A stretch of DNA of 64,000 bases from Cryptomeria japonica (GCF_030272615.1 NC_081414.1:916555648-916619647), one strand, 5' to 3'. Numbered from the stretch's first letter, positions 44,986 to 57,815 are shown. Notes: generated from the sequence alone by a model not told the origin. Program-made: numbers and translations.

Positions 44986-47700
44986 ATTCCCTCTTGTGTG
45001 GTGAATTGAATGGTTGTATTAAGTGCATAATGATTTGGTTTCCATTTAAGTGTATGTCATATGTGTGAATTGACTATGCTAGTGCATGAAATAAAAGTTG
45101 AATTGTTTATAATAAATGATTTGGGCCAATGACTTAGCTCCCCAAAGTACATTCTTTTCAAGTAGGATTCTTGTGGTAAGTTGGATGTGTTATTGTATTA
45201 TATCATTTTTAAAAACTAGAGAAAGGGGCATAACTATGTCATATGCATAGTAATTGTGATAAATATTTGGTAGAAATAATTAATACATAAGTAAATCCTA
45301 CATTTGTTGAATCTAAAACTATGTTCTTCTCCTCTTGCATAGTGCTTATACTAATTTTAAAGGGAATCATGCATGGTAGTTAAGAATTATGTTGGTGTGG
45401 ATTACAACCCACGACTATATAATTATTTCTTGTGAATCATGTCAATATTATTTGAAAAATTTATAAATTAGAGACGAATGTTCCACTATGATGGGGGACC
45501 AAAAAGATGCCAATTTTTTTTGGCCCCCATCAAGCCATTTGGCACATAGTTTTTTGCTCTATTTGGTGCTCACCAAATGTAAAAACATAACATAAAAATG
45601 AAAAATCATGTCATTTCATCCTATTTTTTATTGCAGGGCCCACGTTTTGGTGTTTTATTGCTCCTTTATATTGTGCTTGCCAAAAGGAGAACCCATTTTT
45701 TTGATCTTGGAGACGTGAGATCATTGTTAAAATGTTTCCACAACGTTGAGGAGGTTGAAGAGGTATGTATTGCAACATGTCATGAACATGAAAAGTTGTT
45801 GTTTTGGATACCGCTTGTCTACCTAGGCGTGGGAGATGGTTTTGGAAACCATGGGTACCTACCTTTCATGTATTGGGCTCAATAAATATGGTAATTCCTT
45901 AACTGATTTAGGGAGAGACATTATTTATAATCTAGGATGTCGAGAGACTACCAAAATTGTTTTAAAATATCTATGATTGTAACTACACTTGGAAGAGCAT
46001 AAACTCTGAACATTGTATAATAATTGCTCCTTAACTACAATACAATTTATCTATGCTTTTGGTGTGTGGGGGTTTCTCACATAAATTTGTGTGTTTTAAA
46101 TTTTAAAGTGTTTATGCGTTTTGAAGCTATCTTGCCTTTGAGCATCTAAATCCGTAATTGTTTATTGGTTTGTAAGAATTTTTTGCATTGACTCTCCTCT
46201 AAGGTTTTTCATTAGGAGGGTTGTTTCCACACTTTGCTTTCCTTTTAGATCTAAGGTCTTTGGTCATAAGAAGTGACTAACCTTTAAAGGGTCTTAGAGG
46301 AATTAGTTGGAAAAAACCAATAGTATGCATGGCAAAGGATGTACTTGCATGATGAGATTTAGTGGGATCCATTACTTTATATGGATTTGGGGTATACCTT
46401 TTTGTTTGAATATTTATTTTGCATGCAAGTTTGTGAGTTCTATATGTTTTGAGAGTTCTAAATTTCATTTTTAGGACTCACACACACCTCAAAGTGGAGG
46501 AAAAATATAATACTGAAATTTTCATACACATGGTGTTTCTCATTTATTTTTGCATCTTTCTAAGAGAGTGATTTAATTCATTTACAAATGGACACATGGT
46601 ACAATATTGTGCAAAATTAGGCTATCTCCCATGTCATCATCTATCCATTTGGGCACCACATTCTTACACATTTATCATCCACCTTATATGTATACACATG
46701 CATTCCAATATTTAATTCCAACTTTGCAATTATTATGCATATCCATGTACCCATTATCCACTTTGATCTTATTTCTTTTATTTCTTCCAGGTCATTTTTG
46801 TGGTCATGGAATCATACCATTCCATTCATGGATATAACCCCTTGTAGTGTCATAAATTGTACACCTTCAATTAGGATGTCCAATTTCACACTCTCCTAGC
46901 ACCCATTTTAGTATTTCTCATTCGTCTAGCATTATAGGACCTTTATTGATTTAAATTAATATTTAATTCAATATTATGGGTCTGATTACACTTTAATAAA
47001 TCATCACACTCATATTTGAGCCCTTAATTTTAGGTTTGTTTTTTATCTTTTATTATCTTGATTTATATACATCATGCCCCATTTCAAATCTCAAGACATG
47101 TTTCCCCCATCTAAACATTATATATTGTCGTACAAACTTGTTTTTGGTATTATAATCCTATTATCTTGTATCCTAAAAACTCAAGCTAAAATTGTTGGGA
47201 TTGGGTTGCCCTGGGCGTCTTTGTCCCATGCTTTTTTCCTCAAATTGTACGAGGATACTAAGGCAGTCCTATCCTATTCAAATTTAGCTCTGTGTGAAAA
47301 TATGATAATTCTAAGTCAACCTAAAAGAGATTTCATTATGAAATCTCTATATAAGGCATCCCTCTCAATTCATTTCATAATCTCATTATTGCATCTCATC
47401 ATTATGCTATCATTCTATTTAAGAGCAACACTTTGGAGTAGATTCAAGGAGCAAAAAACTATATCAAGACATCTTCAATTATGTTTTGATTATGATTTCA
47501 TGATTTATTTTATGTTCTTTATCATGTTATTGCACCAACACATGGAGGACTTATCCTAAAGACATTGCTTCATTGATTAAAAGTATAATAAACTTAGTCA
47601 ATCATTTCAATTCAAGCACTTCCAATTCAATTTTAATTCAATTCAAGAGTTAATTCCAAATCCAGGGTTTGACCTAGGCAAACCTCTATAAACCACCCAA
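44986..47700. other. no gene supported
   Basis: Intergenic AT-rich sequence. Two open frames of 95 codons (45598-45885) and 161 codons (47074-47559) have no motif and a composition like the surrounding DNA. I do not call them genes. Confidence 0.5.
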
Positions 47701-47891
47701 ACACCATTTTTTATTTGGATCGGTAAATGGTACTTTATATTGATATGTCAAAAACAATCTATTACATATGATTAACAACAAAAAGAGACCACCAAAACAC
47801 TAGCCACCAAAAAACTAAACACATGCTATTTGATAATTACATATGAAGGCTAGCTAAATGATCAAAACAAAAACCAACAAAACATAAACTA

Positions 47892-48662
47892 CTATGGTGC
47901 ATTAACCACCACAATCTCCTTATCTTTCTCGCATCTTTCCATAGCATGCTCACACTGATCCTCCTTGTCGACATGGTCATCATGAGCTTCTGGGGAGAAG
48001 CCAATCCACAATGACCTACCACTCGTGGTGTTCTTGGAGCCTCGAGGCCTTCTGCATTTTTTCTTCGGAGAGGAACCCGAGCTTGAGTCCCCGCCCAGTC
48101 TCCTTCCAAGAGAGGGGCTCCACTTTTCCAACTCTAGTCGGATTTAAGAATTTTTGGATGCCCTGATGTATTCCTGCACTCCATGCATACCAATTTGAGC
48201 CGAAGCCTTGCAAACTTCCTTACTACAGTTCACACTCCATAAAAGAAACGGGCGCAAAGGGGGTTGGAATTCGCACAAATGCAACCACATGCCATTTGGG
48301 AAAACAAAGCCTTCCCCACCCCTTGCCATCCAAATGAATCCCACCAAGTCACCTCTCCATTCTTCCTTCACACTATTTGAGACCAACCAGTGAACATGAT
48401 TCACCCCTACCAACTCAAAAGCCCACACAACAAACATGGATGCTATATCCACGTTAGTATGGTATTTAAATTCCCCCCACATGTATTCATCACTGAGCAC
48501 AATCTTCACTCTATTGAGAAAGTCTTGGTCTTCAAACCTGAAGACATTTGAAAGACGCTTATCAGAGATGGCACCCCAAAAGGCCACCATAGGACGCATC
48601 ACCTCAAGAGAAAAGTTTGGCTCCATCACTATACCAATGCAAAAAACCTGCACTACCAACAC
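47892..48662 (-). pseudogene. ORF downstream of the LINE RNase H, unknown domain
   Basis: About 257 codons with one internal TAA at 48144-48146 (CAA expected, between ASKNS and IRLELEK). The N-terminal part has FWGAISDKRLSNVF and VLSDEYMWGEFKYHTNVDIASMF. The middle is Trp- and Phe-rich (WRGDLVGFIWMA). The C terminus has a basic cluster KKKCRRPRGSK, a candidate nuclear localisation signal, and an acidic/His tail ending in VVVNAP. The KRL...DEY...KY-TNV pattern recurs after the RNase H tail at 28384-28990. I recognise no named family. Its repeated association with LINE RNase H suggests a LINE-encoded accessory domain. Confidence 0.5.
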
Positions 48663-48959
48663 TCCTGCACTACCTTACCAAAGGTTCACTACTCTATGCT
48701 CAATAACCAAGATCAAACTTTGCTTCCCTAACACGACAACTCCCTTATCAAATGCAGATCATCCTTCGATATTTGAAATATTCCCCGACTACACACCATT
48801 AATGCGAGTACTCCTTTCGAGTGTACATCACATCTGGCCATCTCGCGAGCTCCACCACCCTGCCCGATAAAATTACCCACAACATGGAGGAATGATGAAC
48901 ACCACAGACTGTCAACCCATACCATCGCCAAGATGCACTCAAAACTCAACATTAAATGC

Positions 48960-49577
48960 TCGTCACCTCAATGGTAACAAATAGTATCTATCAAAAATCA
49001 GCCCCAAGATACCACATCTACTTGGGCACTGATATTATCATCACACCAACCTCCAAATCCAAAGCCTCATTTTCACATCTATCTACCTCCAAATTGCCAC
49101 CTTGGAGAGTGTGGGATAAATTGAAGTCTTCAAAAAGTTTCAAGCTTGATGTGATCATGTCAATATCACGACACATTTTCCAACTTAGCGAGCTACCACA
49201 GATGATTGCATTGATGATCACTAGGGAGGCCCCTTCCAAATGTAGCTTGGTCACCCCTAATCTATGAGCTAGAAGTACAACAAGAATAACCGCTTTGGCC
49301 TCAGCTTTGTTGTTGGGACCATTTGGAAACCTTTTCCATCTTTCACCAATTTCAACCCCTAAAAAGTTCTTCGCAACACACCCACCACTCGACGGCCCCG
49401 GGTTACCCTTGGATGCACCATCGAAATTGATCTTTGTTCATCCATCTTCTAGGGGTATCCACTCAATCACTCTCTCCCCAATGCCTACCGGATTAACCCG
49501 ATCTGACCCATTAATGGGTGACCCAAACACCATTTTTATCCTCTTGTGTGCAGCTATAGGTTTTTGGTGGAGATAAG
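48960..49577 (-). pseudogene. LINE RNase H domain
   Basis: The minus strand encodes WIPLEDG, a stop, then TKINFDGASKGNPGPSSGG (first catalytic Asp), NNKAEAKAVILVVLLA (Glu), LHLEGASLVIINAI (the usual Asp here replaced by Gly in EGAS) and FEDFNLSHTLQGGNLEVDRC (C-terminal signature). The change at the third catalytic position and the stops mean it is inactive. Sequence after 49018 continues broken toward the downstream ORF. Confidence 0.75.
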
Positions 49578-50776
49578 AAGACAAGAGGACCATTAGTAGA
49601 TAGATATAGACCAGTACCTAAAACTAGGATAGGGAAACCCTAGACTAGGGCACTCTGGGCGCCCCTGTCTAGGACTAGGGTGCCCTGGTTTCTTAGTCCT
49701 TAGAAGTCTGCACCAAATTTTTGAAGAGCACAATGTAGGGTCTTAGAAAGTCACAAATAAGTTTATGTGAAAAAGTCAAAAGACTAGAACACTATTGGCG
49801 ACTCGGTCCAGTGAATTTGGCCCCAAATTTTAGTCAAAGGTACACTTATGTGTTTTTTGTTAAATTCTGTACTTGTTGCAAAGATTCTATTTGTGCATCA
49901 GTTGGTTATAGTCTTTAAGCTTTCATTTACATCATACTTATATCCTAGGTCAATATCATTTCAAATCCACACATTTCCAAAACAACAAAGGAATAGAAGC
50001 CCTAGGGTACCATTTGACTCTCTTTGATATGAGTTAGTCAAATTCAATCACATATTTTATGGCTTCATATTCAAATGTTTGTGTGAAAGTGGATCTTGGC
50101 CCTACTTCTACCTTGCTCCATTTTCCTTTAAAACACCCCTAAAAATTTATAATTCAAATTCAAAGTTTTGTTGACTCTCACCTATTGGTTTCCAACACAA
50201 AGCTAATTAAACACATGTTTCAAAATTTATTACTATGTCAATGTATCTTAAGACATTCATTTATCATCATCTAACATTAAGAAAAAAATTCTTTAAATTT
50301 ATTAAAGAAGTATGTTAGAAACACATTTATCAGAGTACTTAAAATAAATCTAGATCTTCATTATCATCTTAGAAGCATTTGCATGAGTGAAGCTTAATTT
50401 TTTTGATCATTAGCATACTATAAAGTCAATATTTTTTGAAGGGGGTGGGAGCATTGGTCTAGGAGAACTTGTCCCCTAGTGATCTAATAACCCTCTAAAG
50501 TTATTTTTAAATACTATCGATCCAAATAGTAGAGAAAGAACAATGGATTTGGTAAGATAGGAAGTACAAGTGCATAGACAAGTAGATCATTTCTATGAGT
50601 AGATATCAAATGCGTGTTTGTAAAAAATACATAATCATTTTGATATCTCGTCAACTATATAGACTATTTGAAATTCAAGACAAAAATAGTTTAAATAAAA
50701 AGAATTAATTTTGAGTTTCAAAATGCAGACATAGAAAATTGTCTTAAGTCTTCGACGACACTTTTCAAAAACCTTT
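49578..50776. other. no gene seen
   Basis: Non-coding. Around 49630-49695 there is a small cluster of related words (CTAGGGCACTCTGGG, CTAGGGTGCCCTGG) separated by GCGCCCCTGTCTAG, which are direct and partly inverted. Confidence 0.45.
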
Positions 50777-51250
50777 TTTGTCGGAATTGATTAAATAATT
50801 TTAATTATTTAATTAGTAATAATATTATTCTTCTAATTAAATAATTCTTATTTATTTAAATATTTTTATTCTAACCCATTATTTAAATAATTTTTATTAT
50901 TTAATTAATACTCATCATTATCTCTTTGTAATAAATTAATCTTGATCTTAATCGACTAACACTAACTATTCCTCTTCGATTGAATAATTATCTAATTATT
51001 TAATCCCTTTATTCTATGCTAGTTATTCTTCTATGATTAAATAATTATTTTTAATTATTTAATCCCCTTTCTGCATTTATTATTATTATTTTTAAAAATT
51101 TATTTAATTACCATTTGTGGGTGAAATAAATAAATTTCATTTATTTATTTATGACCCCACTTAGCTCTTCCACTTTCTTATTTCTATCTCTCATAATTGG
51201 ATAATTTATTAGCTAATTGTGCTGTAATTAAATAAATATCTATACAAATT
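50777..51250 (+). repeat. probable Gypsy-like LTR fragment, AT-rich
   Basis: It begins TGTCGGAATTGATTAAATAA and consists of the TAATTATTTAATTA-type palindromic text that also characterises the first third of the Gypsy LTRs at 11804 and 27573. It breaks off at about 51250. No internal region or second copy was found. Confidence 0.4.
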
Positions 51251-51690
51251 TGTTGAAAATAGCCAAGATCAAGAGCACATTGAATAGCACAAAAGAGAGA
51301 CAAAATATTTGATAAGAATAAACTGTATTCTAATCAATATGCAAATGAGATCAACTGGATCAATAAAAATTACATACAATGTAGATGAGCCTCTTTATAA
51401 AGGCAACACTAAGAGACAAGAGAGCACACAAAGATGACATGTGGCTCAATGAGATGCAAGGGTAGGTAGGAGAAATAATAAAATATTCCTCATGAGGTGG
51501 ATCACCCATGAAAGGTGGAATTATTATCCCACAATAAGTGGATATGATAAAGTAACAACAATATCACACCATAAAAGGTGGAATTTATCCTACATACACA
51601 CTCCCAATGTATGCACATCCCTAAGTGTTTCATATGCAAACTACAATGTTAAGCATTTACTTAAGTCAAATTAAGTAAGGTGTGATGGTA
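51251..51690 (-). repeat. probable minus-oriented LTR end, truncated
   Basis: It starts TGTTGAAAATAGCC, comparable in layout to the minus-strand LTR end at 26726 (TGTTGCTCCC). It has a TATA-like CCTTTATAAAGAGGC on the minus strand (about 51388-51402). It is cut by the Copia LTR at 51691. Assignment rests on layout, not on sequence identity. Confidence 0.35.
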
Positions 51691-53098
51691 TGATGAAAGA
51701 ATAAGTATCTAGTCAACTACTAAGAGGGGGGGCAGGGGGGTGAATCAGTAGATAGAAAAACTGATACAAATTTCACCAATCTCAAAAATCAATCTCTTAA
51801 AGTAAACTTAGAATTATCAATGGAATACACTGTCAAGATAAAAAATCATAAGATAAATCGATTGACTGTTACAACAAATTAACAGTAAACAACTTCAAAC
51901 TCATAAACATCCAAATGCTTCTTCATATGTCAACAGACTTCATTTCTCAATACCTTCGGTTATCATAACTTATCAAAGTAGTTAAGTAGTTAAGTAAATC
52001 AACCATAAGAACATAACCACAAAGACATTCACCACTTGACACAAATATTTTTGATATGGAAACCCAAATGGGAAAAACCATGGTGAGATGAGACTCACAA
52101 GATAACTATCTGAACTGTTCTGAAGTTCGCCCTATTAGAAGCCTAACATGTTAAAGCTTTACAAAAGTCTTGTTAAGAACCGATCCTATTAGGAACCACT
52201 CGGTTAAGGGATTGACTACAATGCCTTGTTAGAAGCAATACCCTGTAAGGAGTAACCTCAGTAGAGGATTTGAAAATCCAAGCTAATGGATCACCTTGTT
52301 AGAGGATTTTAATAGTACCAAGCTTGTTAGAGCTTAACCGGTTAAGGGATTTCAATTCTACTGTAATTGTTAGAAAACAACAGGAGTTTGTTGATCTGTC
52401 TGAATAGAACTACACTTGCTTGATCAGATCCTTTTCATGCTCCTATCCGCCTTTACTCAAACTGCAGATACATTATCCAATTTGGCAACCACACACTCAA
52501 CTGATCTTTTCCAACTCTTTGCCAACTCTTAAACTAAACAACTTCTTCGACCTTATAAACAAATCAATTAGGTCGGTAACACAAGAAAAACCTAATTCTC
52601 ATAGAGATTACAAACAAGTTGGTTCAAGTATGACCGTTGGATTACATAGCAATCTCTGCACATCAATCAAGAAAACCTTGACCACTCCTTGATCACCGCT
52701 TCATTGAACTTAGTAACTCATCACACACTTTTCATTATATGCAATATACTTGCTCACTCCCTAGACAAAAAACCATTACACAAACTCGCCAAAATCACTT
52801 GAAATCATCTTCATACAATAATCATACATTCATAATCTTTGCCGTTCATCATTAGATCATAAACCAATATAACCAATTCACCAAACTTAATCGGTTAGGG
52901 TTTACCAAAAACAACAGGTAGGGTTTACCGGTTACCAGTTCAACTCTCCAATAAATAGCAATACCGGTTCACTCCACAAATTTTTTCCTACCGGTTACAA
53001 AACAATATTATGATAATATCAACAATATCATTACCGGTTAATTGACATCAATGACAACATAACATATCATTAATGCAATCTTCATGCAAATGCCAACA
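51691..53098 (-). repeat. 3' LTR of a second Copia element
   Basis: It is related to the LTR at 5697-7087: TGATGA start, a G-rich tract (51725-51740), GAAACCCAAATGGGAAAAACC (about 52059), the GTTAGAGG and GGTTAAGGG repeat cluster (52120-52360), and the end CCAACA followed by the polypurine tract CTCCCCCTTTGG on the plus strand. At 1408 bases it is close to the 1391 of the first. Sequence divergence is substantial, so these are two subfamilies. Confidence 0.8.
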
Positions 53099-53532
53099 AT
53101 CTCCCCCTTTGGCATTGATGAAAATACAAATATCAATACCATTGATTGTTGCTGTGATTGTGAATAGGAATCCTGGTTTACATTACCAAGTATTCACCAT
53201 GCTCTCCATGTCTTCATGTCTTTAGCTTGTCACTGGTTCTTCTTCCCATAATCACATAATTCTTCTCTCCCTTCGACAACAATGCCAAATTGAAAGTAAA
53301 CCATGTAATGTCAAATTTCACTGTGCAACATCAACAACCTGCAACTTGATGCTCCCCTTGTGAAATAAATCCACTTCTACACCAACCCTTATGTAAAATT
53401 CTGCAAGTAGCTTCGGGACTGATGTAATCTACATCATGCTTAACTGACCTCATGAAGGGGTACAACCCCTAGCTAACTTCTAAGATACTCAAAAGTAGTC
53501 TTAGGAAAAGGTTTAGTAAAGATATTTGCAAG

Positions 53533-53916
53533 CTACTCCTTGGTAGAAACATGCTCCAAGATCACATCTTTACTCTGTACTTTTTTCCTCAAGAAATGAT
53601 ACTTCAATTCAATATGCTTGGTTCGTGCGTGTAAAACAGGGTTCTTGGAAATATTTATGGCACTTGAATTATCACATAAGATCTTTATAGGTTCTAAAAT
53701 ATTCATCTTAAAACCTTCCCAAATGTGCCTCATCCAGATAGCCTGAGTACAACTCATGTAAGCTGCAACATACTCAACTTCAACAGTAGATTGTGATGTA
53801 CAACTCTGCTCCTCACTACTCCATGAAACAAGTCTTCCTCCAAGAAAAAATGCTCCGCCGGTTGTGCTTTTCCGGTCATCAACATTTCCTACCCAATTTG
53901 CATCTGTGTACACCTT
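53533..53916 (-). pseudogene. Copia RNase H fragment, cut by the CACTA element
   Basis: The frame is open for about 127 codons: KVYTDANWVGNVDDRKSTTGGAF, SQSTVEVEYVAAY, LCDNSSAINISKN and HARTKHIELKYHF, ending HVSTKE at the stop. It aligns codon by codon with 7457-7850 of the first Copia element. Upstream of the Lys codon at 53914-53916 the homology stops at the exact base where CACTA begins. The rest of this pol gene is not in the window and should lie beyond the other end of the CACTA element. Confidence 0.85.
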
Positions 53917-54130
53917 CACTAATACATTTGGACTAGATTTTCGACTGAGGTTTCCGACAGAGAAGGTATATTGTGGCCAAATTTGATTTTTTTTTGAAAA
54001 AATGCCTGCATTCGTCGTAATTCGGATGAAAATTTCCCATTTGGTTTCGACGAAGAAGGCATTAGCAATGAGAATTTTCTTTTTTCCAAAAACGTGCTCG
54101 AGTTCGTCGTATTTCCGATGACAATGGCCA
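53917..54130. repeat. CACTA left end and subterminal repeats
   Basis: TTCGTCGTAATTCGGATGA at 54011 and TTCGTCGTATTTCCGATGA at 54103 are 92 bases apart. Around them the longer units also match: TTTCGACTGAGGTTTCCGAC near 53938 and TTTCGACGAAGAAGGC near 54045, with T-rich segments at corresponding places. Such CG-rich subterminal repeats within about 200 bases of CACTA are where the element's transposase subunit binds in En/Spm-type elements. Confidence 0.6.
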
Positions 54131-54341
54131 TTATATTAAAAAAGAAGAAGAGGGGAATTCATTTGTATTGCAAATTTCCCACGTAGGCGTCCGTGGTGAC
54201 TTCAACCCCCAAGAACATCAAACCCGCATCGAAGGCATTTGTGGCATTGCTTGCAATCTCGCACAAGAGGTAGATTCAAATTGCCCTAGTTTTTAATTTC
54301 ATGTTGCAAAAAATATACATGTGGTGGTTAATTGCCCTAGT

Positions 54342-55245
54342 TTAATCTCGTAAAACCATATAACTATGATTGAGGAGTGAGTGTTCAATTTTGTAGCAGC
54401 AATCCCTTCCTCCCGTATACGCGCGTGTTGATTGTTCACATGAGATCACATTTGTTTGCGGCATCGTATCAAACAATTCATGAGCCTTGTCCATGTTTCC
54501 ATATTTTGCATTCATGTCAAGTAGGGCATTTGCAAGTACAACACCTAACAAAATTCCTTTATTTGTTATGCTTTGATGGATGTCCATACCTTGTTCCAAA
54601 GCTCCCATTTTTGCACAGGCAGGGAGGATGCTGGCAAAGGTTGTGGAATTTGGCTTTATGCCTTCCAATTTCATTTGCTTGAAAGTGTCTAAAGCCTTTT
54701 TGACAAATCCATTTTGTGCATATCCAGCAATCATTGCAGTCCACGAGACAACATTTCTTTCAGGCATTCTATCAAATAGTTCACGTGCCTTGTCTATGCT
54801 TCCACATTTTGCATAGATGTCTACCAGGGCAGTTGCAGCTACAACATCTGACAAAATTCCTCTATCCTTTATGCTTTGATGAATGTCCATACCCTGTTCC
54901 AAATCTCCCATTTTGGCACGGGCAGGGAGGATAGTAGCAATGGTCGTGGAATTTGGCTTTACACTTGCCGATTGCATATGCTTGAAAGTTTCTAAAGCCT
55001 TCTCAACTAATCCATTTTGTGCATATCTGGCAATCATTGCAGTCCAGGAAACCACATTTCTTTGAGGCAATCCGCCAAACAGTTCCCATGCCTTGTCTAT
55101 GCTTCCACATTTTGCATACATGCTAACAGAGCAGTTGCAACTACATCTGACAAAATTCCTTTATCTTTTATGCTTTGATGGATGTCCATACCCTATTCCA
55201 AAGCTCCCATTTTGGCACAAGATGGGAGTACGCTAGCAAACATAA
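54342..55245 (-). pseudogene. pentatricopeptide repeat protein fragment
   Basis: Minus-strand text gives repeated PPR units of the PLS class: MYAKCGSIDKAWELF, RNVVSWTAMIARYAQNG, KALETFKHMQ, PNSTTIATILPARAKMG, LEQGMDIHQSI and again with small differences, about three sets of roughly 100 residues. PLS-class PPR proteins act in organelles on RNA. The fragment has neither the N-terminal targeting region nor E/DYW domains. After about 54440 the sequence leaves the family. Upstream, a one-base frameshift at about 55125 and a TAG at about 55195 (CAG or GAG expected, in ALE-stop-GMDIH) break it. It lies inside the CACTA element, opposite in direction to the transposase. Confidence 0.8.
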
Positions 55246-56645
55246 CTAAAGAAATGCAATGATCAGCTCTAAAGACATCAAACCACTACTAACAAAATCG
55301 AGAGTCTAAAATATGATAGGGAATAGTGTGAGCTGTCCTGAAATAAAATATTTTATTTTCAATTTCAACTAAAACATAATTACTTAGCCATTTAATGTTA
55401 TTAATAAGTGTTTAATTTATGAAAGAGATAAATGGTTGGCCACAAGTACATGAGTTACTAAATGCACACAAATAAGTGAATTTGATATTCAAAACTATCT
55501 ACAATGAATTCAATTCTTGTCCATTAGTCATTTATGTTTGCAATAAGCATCTTTCTTTGTTTTTCTTAATCTTTATTCATAGTTATGTGCATATTTCACA
55601 TTCTATAATTAGGATATCAATTGCTATGACTGAACACTAGCATGATGTTTGTGTTGTGGTATAGATGCATGGAAACATAATTATGGGATTGTTGTATTAT
55701 AGAGATCATAAATCTAGATATCACATATTAGTTCTATCTCTTCTTAGATTGAGTCTAAAGTTGACATACAGTCATAAAGCCATTATTAGCAGATCTACAA
55801 TTGAGAAAGTCATTTTGATATTGAGAGTTTCTTATCTGTTTACCTATTGATCATTATTAAGCCATAATAGTTAGGTCTATTTATCTCTCTTGCAAAACCT
55901 CTGTAAGTGTCCTAAATTGTCCCTACTATTCACTCTTCAATGAAATAGTGGAGTTCTAAAGATTTGTTGCACAAGATGGTGTTGAACGTATCAACAAGGC
56001 TAGCATGGAAGGCATGTTCAAGCTTCCACTTGTACAACTTACAACAAATGATTTATTGATAGAAGAAATTCTTGAAATAGGGATACAATCGAAAGACAAG
56101 TAAGTACATACAAACCTCCTCAGTTGAAAGTAAAATCTGTGTATAAAAAGAGTACATTGAATCCCAATCCATAAACACAATAGAGATACCGATGGAGACT
56201 TAATTGGATGTAGCATGTCGCACCAAAGTTGTTAGAGTATGCTAAGCTAGTACATAATGTTTCCTAAAGCCACATTAGTATTTTACCCAGATCATTATCT
56301 ACCAAAACTAACTATAGTAATCCTTTTGAGGATTCATTTCATGGTGCTAGATCTTCATTTAGTTCCACTTCTTGTTGGAGAAAAGAACACTTATTTCTTG
56401 AGGTAGATGAATATCCCATCAACAAAGGACAAGACCCTTTCTAGAATATAAAAAAATCTACTCCAACAAAAGATCATGGGGGTTTCACTAGAGATATTGA
56501 ATAAGAGATAGACTTCTATTGCTGCATTAAAAGCATTGGCATGTTCTTCATTTATTGATGTAAACTCTTTGTGACACCACCACAACCAACAAAGGTGTAA
56601 AAAGTTGTTTGCAATGCATGGATTTTTAGGATTGTCCTTTGAGAA
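55246..56645. other. no gene recognised, inside the CACTA element
   Basis: AT-rich with stops in all frames. 55960-56100 gives a short plausible frame (FVAQDGVERINKAS...) without a recognised motif. Nothing here resembles transposase or the neighbouring pseudogenes. Confidence 0.45.
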
Positions 56646-57772
56646 AACATAATTAAAGTATGGAAGCAGGATCTGCTAGCTCCTGAGGGAATCTTGATGA
56701 AAAATAATTGTAAAATATTTGGGCAAGCTTATATGCAAAAACTCATGCTTCCTGATGGGTTTATGTACAGAAATAAGCACGAATTAAGTGGTAAAGGGGC
56801 TTCTGGAAACAAGAGGGACAGAGAGGCAGTGGAAGTGAAAAATTCTGGTGTTGTGTTTGCTCCATCTCAGAATGGGAATGGCGAAGGTGTTGTAAGAGGA
56901 GCTGAGAAGGGTGTTGGAAGAAGTGGGGGTGTTTACATTCCCCCATTTAAGCTGGCTCAAATGATGAAAGATGTGGAAGACAAGAGCAATGTGGAATACC
57001 AGCACAGGACATGGGATGCCCTTTGGAAGAGTATCAATGGGTTAGTAAACAAGGTAAATGCATCTAACATCAAGAACATCATTCCAGAGTTGTTTGCAGA
57101 GAATCTCATCCATGGGAGGGGTCTATTTTGTAGGTCTTGTATGAAATCCCAAATGGCATCCTCTGGATTTATAGATGTTTTTGCTGTGTTGGTTGCTGTG
57201 GTAAATACAAAATTTCCTGAAGTTGGCAATTTGCTTTTGCGAAGAATTATTTTGCAGCTTAAGAGGGCACACAGACGCAATGACAAGCACATGTTGATAG
57301 AAGCAGCCAAATTCATAGCTCATTTAGTGAATCAACAAGTTGCACATGAGATCATTGCCTTGGAAGTTCTCACCCTTTTACTAGAGAACCCCATAGATGA
57401 CAGTGTAGAGGTTGTTGGGTTCGTGAAAGAATGTGGTTCTTTGTTACAAGACCTTTTACCCAAAGGTCTCTATGGAATTTTTGAAAGATTTAGAGGTATT
57501 CTCCATGAGGGGGAAATTGACAAATGAGTACAGTTTTTAATTGAAGGCCTTTTTGCATTTCGTAAAGCTAAGTTCGAGGGTCATCCAACTGTGCGTCCAG
57601 ATCAGTTAACACATGAAGTTTTCCTAGAAGATGAACTTGATCAAGAAGCTGGTTTGGATCTTTTCAAGCCAGATCTTGATTTCTTAGAGCATGAGGCAAC
57701 CTATGAAAAACTGAAGAAAGATATCCTTGGAGATGCTTCTTCAGATGAAGCAGAAGGGGAGAATGATTCAGG

Positions 57773-57815
<43 letters not shown>

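Larger units (their letters stand above)
47708..49577 (-). mobile_element. 5'-truncated LINE with RNase H and an extra ORF
   Basis: On the minus strand it starts within the RNase H region at about 49577 and ends near 47708 with GTACCATTTACCGATCCAAA and a short A-rich tail, a LINE-like 3' end. It contains the RNase H domain, a broken spacer and an ORF of about 257 codons. There is no RT, as expected for 5' truncation at integration. Target-site duplications could not be recognised. Confidence 0.65.

Noticed and set aside
45598-45885. 95-codon open frame
   Set aside because: No recognisable domain, and it begins and ends in repetitive AT-rich text.
47074-47559. 161-codon open frame, hydrophobic
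   Set aside because: Composition equals the surrounding AT-rich DNA. No motif, no signal of conservation or neighbouring exons.
53919-54131. 70-codon minus-strand frame
   Set aside because: Lies in the CACTA subterminal repeats and reads as low-complexity text.
55280-55310. CACTACTAAC at about 55286 as the left end of the CACTA element
   Set aside because: No subterminal repeats follow and it does not interrupt a known sequence. 53917 has both.
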